Assembly (NCBI GenBank): GCA_021234155.1 | Contig: JAJEKV010000002.1 | Span: forward strand, 29,693,115 to 29,757,114 | Length of the DNA: 64,000 nt | Direction of reading: 5' to 3' | Origin: Isoetes taiwanensis | Lineage: Eukaryota; Streptophyta; Lycopodiopsida; Isoetales; Isoetaceae | Shown: positions 32,800-43,639 of the stretch, piece after piece | How the letters are laid out: each line of letters begins with the position of its first letter | How positions within the stretch are numbered: position 1 is the first letter of the stretch | Translations under genes and position numbers: made by a program | The notes under the pieces: generated by a model | What the model was told of the DNA's origin: nothing | Seen by the model: only the letters and a program-made list of their open reading frames with translations | Databases searched by the model: none

Positions 32800-33450
32800 T
32801 ATAACATTCTAGCTAGTTCAAGAAAGTTCTAGAATGTTTTGGAAGGCTCTAGAAAGTTCTAGAATCTTCTAGAAAGTTCTAGCACATAAGAGAATCTAGA
32901 GGGGATCTAAGAAAATTCTTCCAGAAAGTTCCAAATTGTTCTAATAGGTTTTAGAATGTTCTAGAATGTAGGGGAATCTACGAGAATGTAAGGAGTTCGA
33001 ATATATTGAAAGTCTTAGAATGTTCCAGAAAGTTTTAGAATGTTCTAAAAAGTTCTAGAATATAAAGGAATCCAGAAAAATCTAATAGAATCTAAGAAAA
33101 TCTTATAAAATGTAAAAGAATCTAGGGAAATATTTACAAGCCTAAGGGAATCTCTTAAAATCTGGGGGATCTAAAGGAATCTTCATAAAATCTAAGGGGA
33201 TCTAGGAAAATGTTGATGAAATCTTAGAGTATCTAAGGGAATCTTTATAGAATCTCTTTGAATCTCATGTCATGTAAGGGAACCTAGGGCAATCTCATAA
33301 AATCTAAAGGAATCTAAGGGAATCTAAGGGGATCTAAATCTAATGAAATCTAGAGGGAATCTTATAAAATTTAGAGAAATGCTCACGAAACCTCTAAGAG
33401 AACTTTGGTAGAATCTTAGAGAATCTATGAATTTAGAGTATTCTCAAGAG
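32800..33450. repeat. Short tandem array rich in TTCTAGAA
   Basis: About 650 bp of irregular 10-20 bp units. From 32815 to 33065 many units are 'agttctagaa', 'gttccagaaag' or 'cttctagaaagttctag', which fit the heat-shock element rule (alternating GAA/TTC spaced by 2 bases). The remainder grades into GAATCT units like those at 16441-16978. Confidence 0.8.
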
Positions 33451-33659
33451 ATTCTTTTAGAATGTAGGGCACGACAAGAACTTGAATGTAGGAACATGCT
33501 AAAACTCAAACATGCACCGAGGGATGCATTAAATTTATTATATAAATACATTTTGTTTGGCATTTTAAATGTTTTGTTGATGTATTCTGCTTCCACAACT
33601 ATATCATCAAACACATATAATGCAATAAAACAAATAAAGCTAACCGTAAGGCTATGACC
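33451..33659. other. Non-coding spacer before the chromovirus relic
   Basis: AT-rich, with 'tatataaatac' at about 33540. No feature supported. Confidence 0.35.
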
Positions 33660-33778
33660 TACTTGTGTATGCAGCTAGAGGTCCATGAATAGCTGAACAG
33701 GAGCGGCGAGTCCATAGAGATGAAGAGACGCCGGCCAGGCAACACCCAGCAAGGAACCTATACGAAGAATTTGGTCCC

Positions 33779-34130
33779 ATGACTCCCGAAAAGGAGATGT
33801 CGCAGATGAGAACGGACCTCCAAGAAATAAAGGCATTTTTTGCAGCACAAGCAGGAGTTGGCCCAGATGACAACATCCAGTTGCCACAAGCACCACCTCG
33901 AAAGGCGGGAAAGGATAAGAAGAAGAGCAAGAGAAGGAGGTCCCCTAGCACGGAATCCTCCGACACAAGCTCGGATTCGGACTCCGACTCCGAGGAAGAG
34001 GTGGAACAAGTGCAAGACCGTAGAGATGGCAGACCCAGGGACACAAAGACATCAGACTACCAGAAGAAAGTAGATTCGGCGCTGAGCAACGTATGGAAGG
34101 CAAGAAAGCCCAAGCAGGATTCGAGATGTT
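33779..34130 (+). pseudogene. Chromovirus gag C-terminal remnant
   Basis: About 117 residues with MTPEKEMSQMRTDLQEIKAF followed by a basic stretch (KKKSKRRRS) and an acidic Ser/Asp tract, then YQKKVDSALSNVW. The position before RNase H and the low-complexity composition suggest gag; no zinc knuckle remains. The frame ends at the deletion junction near 34090-34130. Confidence 0.5.
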
Positions 34131-34560
34131 GAAGGAAGCGACAACCGCCCCCGTCTTGACACTGGCAGACTCAGAGAAGGACAAACTCGTGGCGACGGAT
34201 GCAAGTAAGATTGTCACAGGTGCAGTGCTGATGCAGGAAGAGCGAGTAGTGGCTTATGACTCTCGCAAGATGAACGACGCTGAAACGCGCTACCCGACTC
34301 ATGATCAAGAGTTGCTTGCAGTTGTCAGAACACTAAGAATTTGGAGGCACTACCTGTTGGGGAGGAAGTTCCAGTTGGACACAGATCATCAGAGCCTCCA
34401 ATAGGTGTTCACGCAACCACATCTCAACTTGAGGTAGCGAAGGTGGATGGAGTTCCTCGAAGAATATGACTTTGATATAGTTTATAAGCCGGGGAAGCTC
34501 AATGTGGTAGCAGATGCGCTTTCAAGGCATCCTCTGACAACAAGAGTCCACTGTAATGCA
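34093..34560 (+). pseudogene. Chromovirus RNase H remnant
   Basis: Starts at the RT/RNase H connection (GFEMLKEATTAPVLTLAD) and contains catalytic positions in VATDASKIVTGAVL, the block RYPTHDQELLAVV, TDHQSL and VVADALSRHP. Two in-frame TAG codons (after HQSLQ at 34402 and again about 35 bases later) interrupt it. Confidence 0.9.
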
Positions 34561-36078
34561 ATTTCGACGCTCACCAGTGACTTCGGAAAGAAGATCGAAG
34601 AAACCTTGCCGACATATGCAGACTTCAAGGAAGTGTGGGCGAGCTTGTGCAAGGAGGCAAGAACAGATAAGGAGAGGGAGACCTTCAAGAATTTTAAGAA
34701 GGAAGGTAACCTTTTGTACCATAAGAATAAGTTGTGTGTGCCGGAATCATCAGGAGTGAGGAAGTTGATTCTCCACACAACAGCCCAATAGCTGGTCACA
34801 CAGGATTTATGAAGACATATTTCAAAGTGCGCAGCAGCTATTATTGGCCAGGGATGAAGAAGCAGATAGCTCGCTACATCAAAGACTGTCAGCTGTGTCA
34901 GCAGACGAAGGTAGAGCAGCTTCGAATTCCAGGGGCATTGGAACCCATTAGCGGTGCCGAACGCTAAGTGGGAAGTCATCAGTATGGACTTCATAACAGG
35001 GCTCCCGAGGACAGCAAGTGGAAAAGATGCCCTGATGGTTGTGGTCGACAAGCTGTCAAAGATGGCACACTTTGTGCCTTGCAGGACCACCGACACAGCC
35101 TTGGATACAACGGCTCTCTTCACCAAGGAAATCTTCATGCTCCATGGCATGCCGAGAGAGATAATTCCCGACAGAGACCCGAAGTTCATGAGTGCCTTTT
35201 GGCAGGATCTTTTTGCGACGATCCAGACGGAGCTGTTCATGAGCACGGCCTATCATCCTCAGACGGATGGGCAAACAGAACGGACCAACAGAATCTTGGA
35301 AGATATGCTAAGAAACTATGTCTGGAACAAGCAGAGTAAGTGGGAAGATTATATGCACTTGGTTGAGTTCACTTATAATAGCACCAAGCAGGAATCATCC
35401 CAAATGTCGCCGTTCATGATCAACTACGGCTACCAATGTCTAACTCCAGACACTTGGCACAATCCTGTGTCAAAGGTAGAGGTTTCGCAGAAAATGTTGG
35501 CCGTTATGCAGCAGCTGGTAGAAGAGGTCCGAGGATATCTTCTTGCAGCAAGGAGTCGACAAAAAAGCGTCGCCGACAAGCACCGGACGGCCAGAGAGTT
35601 CCAGGTTGGCGACAACGTCTGGCTCAAGATCAAAGTGAAGCAGGCGAAGCTCCGTATCGGGAATTGTAAGAAGCTTGCTCCAAGGTGGGCTGGCCCTTTC
35701 AGAATAGCCAAGAGAGTAGGCAACCAATCCTACAAGTTAGAGCTGCCAGCACACCTGAAAATTCATAAAGTCTTCCACGTGAGTTTGTTGAAGAAGCATA
35801 CTCCAAATCCAGAAGAAGTCTTGGATACACCAACGTTGTTGGAAATGACAGAAGAGCAGCTAGAGATAGTTCCAGAACTGATTCTTGATAAAGCCTTCAA
35901 GAAAACAAGGAGATCAGAGTTTCTCCAATATTTGGTCAAGTGGAAACACTTGCCGGTGGAAGACGTGACATGGGTACTTAAGAAGGACCTGATAAGGCAG
36001 TACCCGCAGTTCATGGAGCAATGGGACGGCAAGGTCATCTCCGAAGTAATCGGCTCAGGCATGTCGATTCATGTTTAG
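34561..36078 (+). pseudogene. Chromovirus integrase with chromodomain
   Basis: A zinc-binding HHCC segment (AGHTGFMK...CQLCQQTKVE, about 34790-34920) is one frame away from the core. From 34954 the frame is open: catalytic D in VISMDFITGLP, D in IIPDRDPKF, E in GQTERTNRILEDM. Then the GPF-like C-terminal domain (RWAGPFRIAKRVGNQSYKLE) and a chromodomain (FLQYLVKWKHLPVEDVTWV). Chromodomains steer integration to chromatin with particular histone marks. The polypeptide ends at TAG 36076. The 374-residue core to C-terminus is intact, but upstream frameshifts make the element defective. Confidence 0.95.
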
Positions 36079-36915
36079 ATTAATTGATGTGTAGTTAAGA
36101 TTAATCTACGCATGCAACCTATGCTAGGTATGGGTTGCATGCGTTGTTACCGATGATGAGACCACTACGGTGATCTCTAGGACGTGGTGTAATGTCATTG
36201 TAGGCATGACCGCGGTTTTGCTTGGATTAGTTGTAAGGTAGATTAAAAAGTCTACTTCTGTCTCACGGAAGTAGATAACCTCGAGAGATAAGAGGCCATT
36301 CAGGTATGCATTGATAGGAAAACACCTCTAGTCAATGCCTACGGGAAGGACGCCACCCTTCACGCCCAAGGCAACTAAAGGTGTAGGCATGAGTGTCATC
36401 CTAGGCACTATAGGACGCTGTCTCCACGGCCACGATGGAAGAAGCATCCTCTTCCTACGCCGGGAGATTAGTCATGCATTCATTTAGTTAATTAGATGGG
36501 TGGTTACCTTATAGCCATAATTTTATTAATAATTAAAATGGTACTAACGTAGTGTCGAGCTGCAGGCCAATAGAGCGCTCCGGAGGGCAAGGAGGTCGAG
36601 CTACGAAGACTTGCAACACAATTTTGTTAGAATATGTTGCAAGGAATGAAGAGTACCTCGAAGGATAATTGCATATGAAATTGTTGAATTTGATAAACTT
36701 AAATGTTGTATTAAGTGAGGCTAATAAGTACCTTACTTTAATGGAGTTATGAATTGATAAGTCATTGGGATAATGTAATGTCGTAGTAATGTTTTAAAAA
36801 TATTACCTTAGAATTGTGTAAGTATAATAATAATAAATTGTATGCATCAAGTTGGTTGCAGGACAAGAAGATCCCAAGGTGGGGAGACCCACGATGCTGC
36901 GGACAGCATCATTTC
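36079..36915 (+). other. Chromovirus 3' untranslated region
   Basis: Non-coding DNA between the pol stop and the polypurine tract. It holds no open frame of note. Confidence 0.6.
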
Positions 36916-36927
36916 AAGGTGGGGAGA
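36916..36927 (+). promoter_or_regulatory. Polypurine tract
   Basis: aaggtggggaga directly before the LTR; a second copy of the same word lies about 40 bp upstream (36876). It is the expected plus-strand primer of a 3' LTR. Confidence 0.8.
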
Positions 36928-36928
36928 A

Positions 36929-38439
36929 TGTGACACGCCATCCCGATTGACGTGCACGCCGACGTGTAGCCAAGCAAGTAGCACCCTAGGGGGCAACTTG
37001 CAAGTGTGTGCACATTTATTCATGTGCACATTTATTCATATGTACACATTTATTCATGTGTATACCTTAGCCACTTAATTAATATAGGCAAGTGGGCCAT
37101 ACCCAATTATCCCACATGCTCAAGGGATAATGGAAGGCCATCCCTAACTTATAGCCTATATAAGGCATAAGAACCCTAACTTTCCATTTTCGTCCACAAC
37201 CTTCTAGAACTCCGTTTTGCTTGCTCCAAGAGCCAATCTCGACTCCCGAAGTCTGTCTGAGCAGCCTAGCTCATCAGCTTCCCTTTCTAGCCTCATCTTC
37301 AAGCAGTTCTACAGCATGGATGCGTTCAGCGCAGGAGGAGCAAGCCAGGGATCAGGTATTTTGCCAATTCAATAGTCTAAACCACCTCCCAAATGTAGAG
37401 TAAGTAGGTTTAGCCTATTGATTTGCCCATAGCAGCCATCTAGACCTCTAGATATCAAGCCATAACTAAAGAACCTAACTCTGTGATTTAGATTAAATCT
37501 TATTCTTTAGTTCTTCTATGATATGTATGTGATGATGATCTCTGTGGACTCATTGTATTGGGAAGACCTTAAAAGCCTAGTAGTATGATGCTCCTAGCTA
37601 GCCCTCTTTAATGCACTATTAAATTCGGCCTGTGTACAAGAACCACACCTGGTTGTGGGTGAAGGGGCTAGACTAGCTTACAAGGAGGTTCATGTCCTGA
37701 CTCATGATCACGTCCCTCTGGTAGTAAAGCCTATCGGGGACTACAGTGAACTAGACCTAATGCTCTGCCACTACGTGCGGGCTTTGCATGGGTTCGACAC
37801 TCTTGGAGTGATGGACACCTTCCATGGAGTTCAGTCGTGTACGGGCAGTGGCCCTCTAGTCACCTTGAGTCAGCATGCCAACCTCTGGAGGGAGTGATCC
37901 CTACCTGCCCCATCGGGACTGGGGAGATGCAACCCAGGAATAGCCCCTTTGGCTAAGCACCCAGCAGGCTACAGTCAGGTCCCAACACTTTTCAACCTAC
38001 TCTGCAAAGTGTGCACAGGAGGGGCGGATGGAGTGGACTACCCTAAGCCATGTTCTTATGCCAGCCAAATCCCTTGCCATGAATTCTGTCTGCAATGACT
38101 TCTGGAGGCCCAAGCCGTCAGTCATCCCCTTTGAGTCTGAGCCTTGGGTAGGATCTCCATATGTGATGTACTGATCCTTGTCTATGCAGATATGTGGTGA
38201 GCCATCCTTCGTGATGGTCATGTGATGTTGATGTTGTATACTGACATGTATGTTTACGCTTCCGCAGCTAGGTAGGCCCTGAAGGAAGACAGGGTAAAAT
38301 GACCCCTTCATTCTTCCCACTGGAACTCCTCAAGGTTGCAGTGACACGTGGAGGGCCTTTATCAGCATGGAGCTGGTATGGGGGATGAACTCCTGTTTGT
38401 ATACGGTGAGTGCACTGTATATGAGTAGGGGACGTCACA
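36929..38439 (+). repeat. Complete chromovirus LTR, 1511 bp
   Basis: Starts TGTGAC and ends GTCACA (perfect 6-bp terminal inverted repeat). A promoter is visible (cctatataagg, about 37155). It is preceded by a polypurine tract, as a 3' LTR should be, and followed by a tRNA-Met primer site, as a 5' LTR should be. Confidence 0.85.
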
Positions 38440-38452
38440 GTAGTATCAGAGC
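38440..38452 (+). promoter_or_regulatory. Primer-binding site-like sequence
   Basis: gtagtatcagagc, one base off the canonical tggtatcagagc complement of initiator tRNA-Met, immediately after the LTR end. About 200 bp of probable 5' leader follows before homology is lost. Confidence 0.75.
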
Positions 38453-38703
38453 AATGTTCTTGGAGACCAAGAACAAAGCACTGGCCATGCTCCCAGTAGT
38501 ACTAACTTAGTAGAATCCTCAGACCTCGAAAAAGTGGAATTTTTTTTTTCTCATTTTTTGTAGTTTATGCTAAGCTAGTAACAGTTAGAAGAATTGAAAA
38601 CCAAGAAAACTAAAAAAAAAAACTAGTCAAAAGCACGTTTGATTACTTTGTATAGCAAAGTATAGGATATAGTGTAGGTGGTGTTTTGTAATATAAAATT
38701 GAA

Positions 38704-38733
38704 CTAGTAAACGTGTGCCCAGTATTGCCGGGC
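38704..38733 (-). mobile_element. Helitron-like 3' terminus
   Basis: Minus-strand hairpin gcccggcaatactgggc followed by 9 bases and CTAG, then host T. The body lies to the right, where a series of gene fragments begins. Confidence 0.55.
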
Positions 38734-39377
38734 AAGTGTTGCCCCACATCAATTTGGTCCCCATTGCTTGAATAATATTGCCTCTTCATAGTAAACCCGC
38801 ATTAACGTGTAGCTACATAATTAAATGTAAGATAGTTGCCACTTTGGATAAGACCAACCAATGGCAATGATAGGTCCCATGTTGCATGACAATGAGAGGT
38901 ATCATATGCGGATTCAGAAGGGCATGTGAGAAGGAAGTGCAAGTTTTGCATCTCTAAAGAGGAGGGCATATCATTTGATAGTTTGCTAATGGTGTGTCAA
39001 ATTGAAATGTATTGTAATAAACTAGATTTTCTTCTATAAATTACTAGAGAAATATCAAACGCAAGGCAAGTATACCATGTTCTCCACAAACCCTATAAAT
39101 GCCCATCTATCTTTACATTTAACACGGTTAATTACATGCCTGTTTGGGCTACTTTAACCCATTCTTCAAACAACATCACTAAAAAGGTAGGTAAAATAGA
39201 ATGGCCTTTCCAAAGCTTTAACCTATAGAACGTGCAAAACCATCATTTGAATAAATCCTTTACATCCTAGTATGCATCTTATTGTACATGAGAAACTAAC
39301 AAGTAAGCCAGCAGGTATTTATAGCTCTATCTGTGGTGGAATCCTAAGCCATTTTTAGCTTAAAAAAATGCACTATT
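38734..39377. other. Non-coding stretch between Helitron-like end and MSH1 fragment
   Basis: No gene recognised. It may include intron sequence of the captured MSH1 fragment, since the first exon starts at an acceptor (ttttgcag) at 39383. Confidence 0.4.
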
Positions 39378-40494
39378 TTGCAGAAGGCTACAAAAAATAG
39401 CCTAGTGTTGATGGATGAGCTATGCAAGGGCACAAAAGTGCAAAAGAGAATATCAATTGTTGCAACTGTCCTTGAAGCTCTGGATGAAATTGAATGCATT
39501 TGTATTTTGTCTAGTCACCTTGACGGACTTCTTGATATGAAATTGAACACAAAGAATATGGTCTTGAAAGCAATAGCCATAGAGGATGAAAATGGAAAAG
39601 CTCAGCCTATTTGAAAACTTCTAGATGGAGTTTGTAGGGAAAGTCTAGCTTTTGAGGTTGCATTCAAAGAAGGAATTCCATACTCTCTAATTGAAAGAGC
39701 GAATGGTATTTACAAGGCAAATTACTTAAAGTATGGATTAGATGCAGTGTCAAATCCTATTGGCATACATGATGATGAAAGTAGTATCCATAACTTGAAA
39801 AGCCGCATTGCTAATTCTTCCAATCTAGAAGATATAAATTGTGTCGCAGTAAATGAGAATAAACAGAGGCATCAAGATGGCAGTCAAAACAAGACCCACA
39901 ATCCTAGGTTACCGCAAACCATAAGCAAGGAAGATAATGGTATGATTTATGCATATGTCTTCCTGTTTTAAAATGTTTTAAAATGCAGGGACTCTTTTAT
40001 TACAAATAAACCAGAAGAAGCTTGGTGAGATTATTGCCCAGATGCCATCATCATCAAATGTGTCTGCCACAGACATGTTTATGTCCGGATTTATTGATAA
40101 GTGTCAACGACCACCTCCACTTTTAACAAATAAGTCTTGTGTCTATATGCTACATCGGCCTAATATGAAGTTCTATGTTGCTCAAACATTTACATTGTCA
40201 CCATCCATACCGAAGTTGTCTTATCTTCTTAATGGACTGCTTTCCTATTTTCTTATACAGACAGAAAACTTGAAAGGTCGAATTATGTGGCATCGATCAT
40301 TACCTGGCATGCACGATTTTCCATTCGTCTATATTGTGGCAGAAAACAAGAACGTTGCTTCTTTGTTGGAGACTCTGCTTATCAATGAGCTCTGTAATCA
40401 TGGCTTAGAACCAGAATCACCAACACTTTGGCAAAGTCTTCTTAGTAAATGCATCACCGTTTTAACAAAAATGGTTCCCATTTCATATCATTGA
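39378..40494 (+). pseudogene. MSH1: MSH1 (organellar MutS homolog), 3' fragment
   Basis: Plant MSH1 suppresses recombination in mitochondrial and plastid DNA; it joins a MutS ATPase to a GIY-YIG nuclease-like domain. This fragment starts at an acceptor and encodes the Walker B side of the ATPase (NSLVLMDELCKGT, then ILSSHLDG), the following DGVCRESLAFEVAFKEGIP block, a variable linker, and the GIY-YIG domain (SCVYMLHRPNMKFYVAQT, ENLKGRIMWHRS, ASLLETLLINELCNHG). Changes: TGA at 39612 replaces a conserved Trp; YIG is YVA; a 49-nt GT-AG gap at 39940-39988 preserves frame; about 24 extra codons sit before ENLKGR, perhaps an unspliced intron. The Walker A part and all upstream domains are absent. 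A dead partial copy. Confidence 0.85.
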
Positions 40495-40623
40495 TTTGGA
40501 AACATGATCTTATAGGCACTGTTATTGACAAGCAAAACTTAATAGAGTATAAACCTCATATATGTTTCAAACCTTATATCAGTAACCTAGAATTAAAAAA
40601 AAACAAACACTTTTAATGCTCAT

Positions 40624-43068
40624 CTATGCTTTTGTCTTTGAAATGCCAGAGAAAGGCTTGAGGATCAAGATCAGGTAAGGAGCAGCATGCCGACCCTCCA
40701 GAAGATGGGTGCTAGCAAGATCCAGAGTCTGTAAAAATAAGCAAATTTTAGTGCAAAAAAAGAAATTGTAGTGGCTATGAAGACACTTTTACGTCCTAAC
40801 TCTGCACTGCATATTCCACTTTCTTCTTTTTAACAGCAATTGAGAATAGCATGCAATAACGAAAATTTTACCCCATTGGAATGGGAAGCAGGCGCCAAAG
40901 ATGCACACAAGTTTGCCTTCTCCATCAGTATCTCTAGGAACATGTCAGGATGTGTTTCTGCATGATAATAGTCCAATGCTTTTTCCCAATAGCGGATAGC
41001 TAGTGACGCATAGTGCTTAGCCCGAGTGGGCACCGGGCCATCTTTTGTTTTATTTATTGCCCTAAGACAACAATCCCTCTGAAAACAAGCAAGCTGGTAT
41101 TGTGCATATGCAGCTTCTTGACTACGTTCTGTGCCAAGAGATTCGTACAATATAAGAGCCTGTCTTATGGCCTCATTGGCAGATAAAGTAACCTTCTTCT
41201 TAGCACCGAGTTCCAAGTCTACAGCATTATTAGCATTATCAAATCCTAAAGGTTGTACCCTTCGCTCTTGTGGGCATATATAATGTTCTTTTGCTAGAAG
41301 CATCCCAAACCTCAGGTATGTATGTGCATATTGGGTGACAACTTCGTTTCTCAGCCTCTCCACTCCACCTTCATCATGATTGACGATGGAAAGCTCGTGC
41401 TTTCCTGCTCCATAAAACTTAAGAGCTTTTTCATATAAATCTTTTGCTTCTATTATCACCTGTAAATCTGCTTTTCCTAACAATGTGCTTTCAACCAACA
41501 TTAGCTGGTTGATTAAGCTTTCTGCAACTGCCCTATATCCATGGCCCAAATTGCAATTAACAAGTACAATATTTGTGTGATCTTGAACTTTCCTGAAAGA
41601 CCTAATTGCTATTTTGAAGGTTGCTTCTGCAAGTTTTATGTCTCCCATAGCAAGATGTCTCCTGCCTAACTCATTACAAGCCCATCCCTTCTTTCTAACC
41701 CTCATTTTCACAACCCCATGCAGCAATGGAATTATCATAGCAATCTACTGCACATGACAAACTAGTGTCAAAGTCTGCATTTGTTGCCTTGGTTAAATAT
41801 GAAGAGAAATCATTGTCATATGTATTGTCAAATGGATCTTTTTGGCAGCTTTCTCTTGAAGCCCCATGACTTTGGGGTATGCAGGCATCGGAAGGATGAA
41901 TGTATAATTTGCCTGCTAGCTGGCAAATTGTTGATTCCTCAGCCACATGAACCTCAGGTGCAACTTCACTATTTCTTACTGCCAATTTCTTGTTATACTT
42001 GCGGTTATGCTTTTGGCCTTCGGTGCCATAATACATGCTGTTGCTACTACTTGCGCTATGCCCACTACTTGCCCTGTCAGTTTCGCAGCTACAATCACTT
42101 AAGCTGCATAAGTTACATGAACATTTATGTGCCATTTTGTTTTTCAAACGCCTTACCTCCTTGACTATCCCCTGTGGTATCTTCACATCTGGCATGATTA
42201 CTGTGAGCATCTTGACATTCTAATTGTGTTCTTTTTACAAATATATCCCCAATTAACAACCACAACTGGCCCCAAAACCTCCCCTTTCTGCATGTCTTAG
42301 CTGCAACATTGACCGAATTTGCAGTCAACACATTATTCTTCAAGCTAGGGTCACATAAACTGTTGTGTTTATCATCTCTGGCTTCATCTCCTGTGATTGT
42401 TGCCAATATTTTACCTTTGTTATGCTTCCCAACTCTCTCAGATGTATCTATCTTATATTCCTTGTACTGAGACATGGCGCCATATACAGAACATGCTAAT
42501 TCAGCAGATTTTATTGCCCTGTCAAGCTGGCACTCTTCTTTATAAGCATCTCCAAGAGCTAAATAAGATTCACCAAGCATCAGAACCAGCTCCTTCAATT
42601 TCTGGTCCATTCTAAATCCAATCTCACTTGCCGAGATGTCATAAACTGTGATGCAATCTATATCACCACATAGGCACAAAGGAAACTGCTGAGTGTGCAT
42701 ATTGCCATGTTCTTGAGATCCAACGTCTGAAGTATTACCTTTATCTGAAATATCATTAAGCTGCCTTTGCCATCGAAGAGATATTATTGCTTGGGAGACA
42801 TGATGAAGGGCTGCCAGACAAGCGGCCACTGAATCTGTAACAGCCCATCGTGGTCTACTTGAAGCATCTGACAATTGGCAGACTGTGAAATGATCTTCCA
42901 CACCAGCTTGTTTGTTATTTTTGCTGTCTAGATCAATCATCGATATATCAGGTGTCTTTGAATCATTATTGAAAGCACTTAAATCTGCCAGTGTCTTGTT
43001 CTGAGCTACAGAATCTGCTCTAGTGCCAGACAAGATGGAAGTCTCCTCCTTCAATGCATCAGGCAGTT
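40624..43068 (-). pseudogene. EDRF1-like TPR protein, 3' fragment
   Basis: Matches the C-terminal half of plant homologs of EDRF1 (erythroid differentiation-related factor 1), a TPR-rich protein. Landmarks: LAALHHVSQAIISLRWQRQL, LCGDIDCITVYDI, KLKELVLMLGESYLALGDAY, CSCNLCSLSDCSCETDRASS, KKGWACNELGRRHLAMGDIK, HTNIVLVNCNLGHGYRAVAE, AYAQYQLACFQRDCCLRAIN. The final exon (40728-40624) encodes DLASTHLLEGRHAAPYL and a stop, joined in phase through an intron with donor at 40871. Acceptor at 43069. Single-base frame changes near 42195 and 41725 break it. The N-terminal half is missing and an unrelated LpxK exon abuts. Tail-to-tail with the MSH1 fragment. Confidence 0.85.
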
Positions 43069-43447
43069 CTTGTATAAATATGTTACTAGTGTGATGTACT
43101 CTTAAGAACGTCGAGCAAGAACAAGATGGAAGAAATAGAATCATACAAACCTGTTATGCAGCAGCCTGAATGTCTGATAGAATAGTATGCTCGATGCTGC
43201 CTTACCTAATAACCCAAATCTGTTAGTCTATCCTAAAAATAATGATACAAGAAATGGAAGGAATTGGCAGTAAATGCTAAAACGAAACAATATAAAGAAA
43301 CAAAATGTTTACCACGTTTGCATAGAAGCGGCTATACTGCTATTGGATGCAAGAATGATGACAGGAATCGAAGAAAAGCCAGGAACGCTCTTCCGCAAGA
43401 TATCCCGGCGCACACATAACTGACTTGGAAAAGAGCAGATCTGTTAC

Positions 43448-43622
43448 CAAGTCAGCATGGTGAATAACTATAACATTTGCTCGTCTTAGTGATCCAACAG
43501 CTTCCCGCAAAGGTCCACGAGGTATCATTCTCCCATTGCCCAAAAATGTCAAGGCATTTACCATCACAACTTCCAGATCTCTTTGAAGCACCATATGCCG
43601 AAGAGGAAAAGCTTTAACGGAG
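43448..43622 (-). pseudogene. LpxK (tetraacyldisaccharide 4'-kinase) exon
   Basis: LpxK phosphorylates the lipid A disaccharide precursor; plants have a mitochondrial version. This exon reads LQRDLEVVMVNALTFLGNGR, MIPRGPLREAVGSLRRAN and VIVIHHADL, the conserved block after the P-loop region, ending at a good donor (TTGgtaacag). An acceptor-like tttaag lies at 43623. No other LpxK exon is nearby. Confidence 0.8.
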
Positions 43623-43639
43623 CTTAAAGCGTAGAAATT

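Larger units (their letters stand above)
33660..36928 (+). mobile_element. Internally deleted Ty3/Gypsy chromovirus (internal region)
   Basis: Gag C-terminal coding runs directly into the very end of reverse transcriptase and RNase H, so protease and nearly all RT are deleted. Integrase and a C-terminal chromodomain follow. The 3' non-coding part (36079-36928) ends in a purine tract and a complete LTR. No 5' LTR is found to the left; the 5' part is truncated. Confidence 0.92.
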
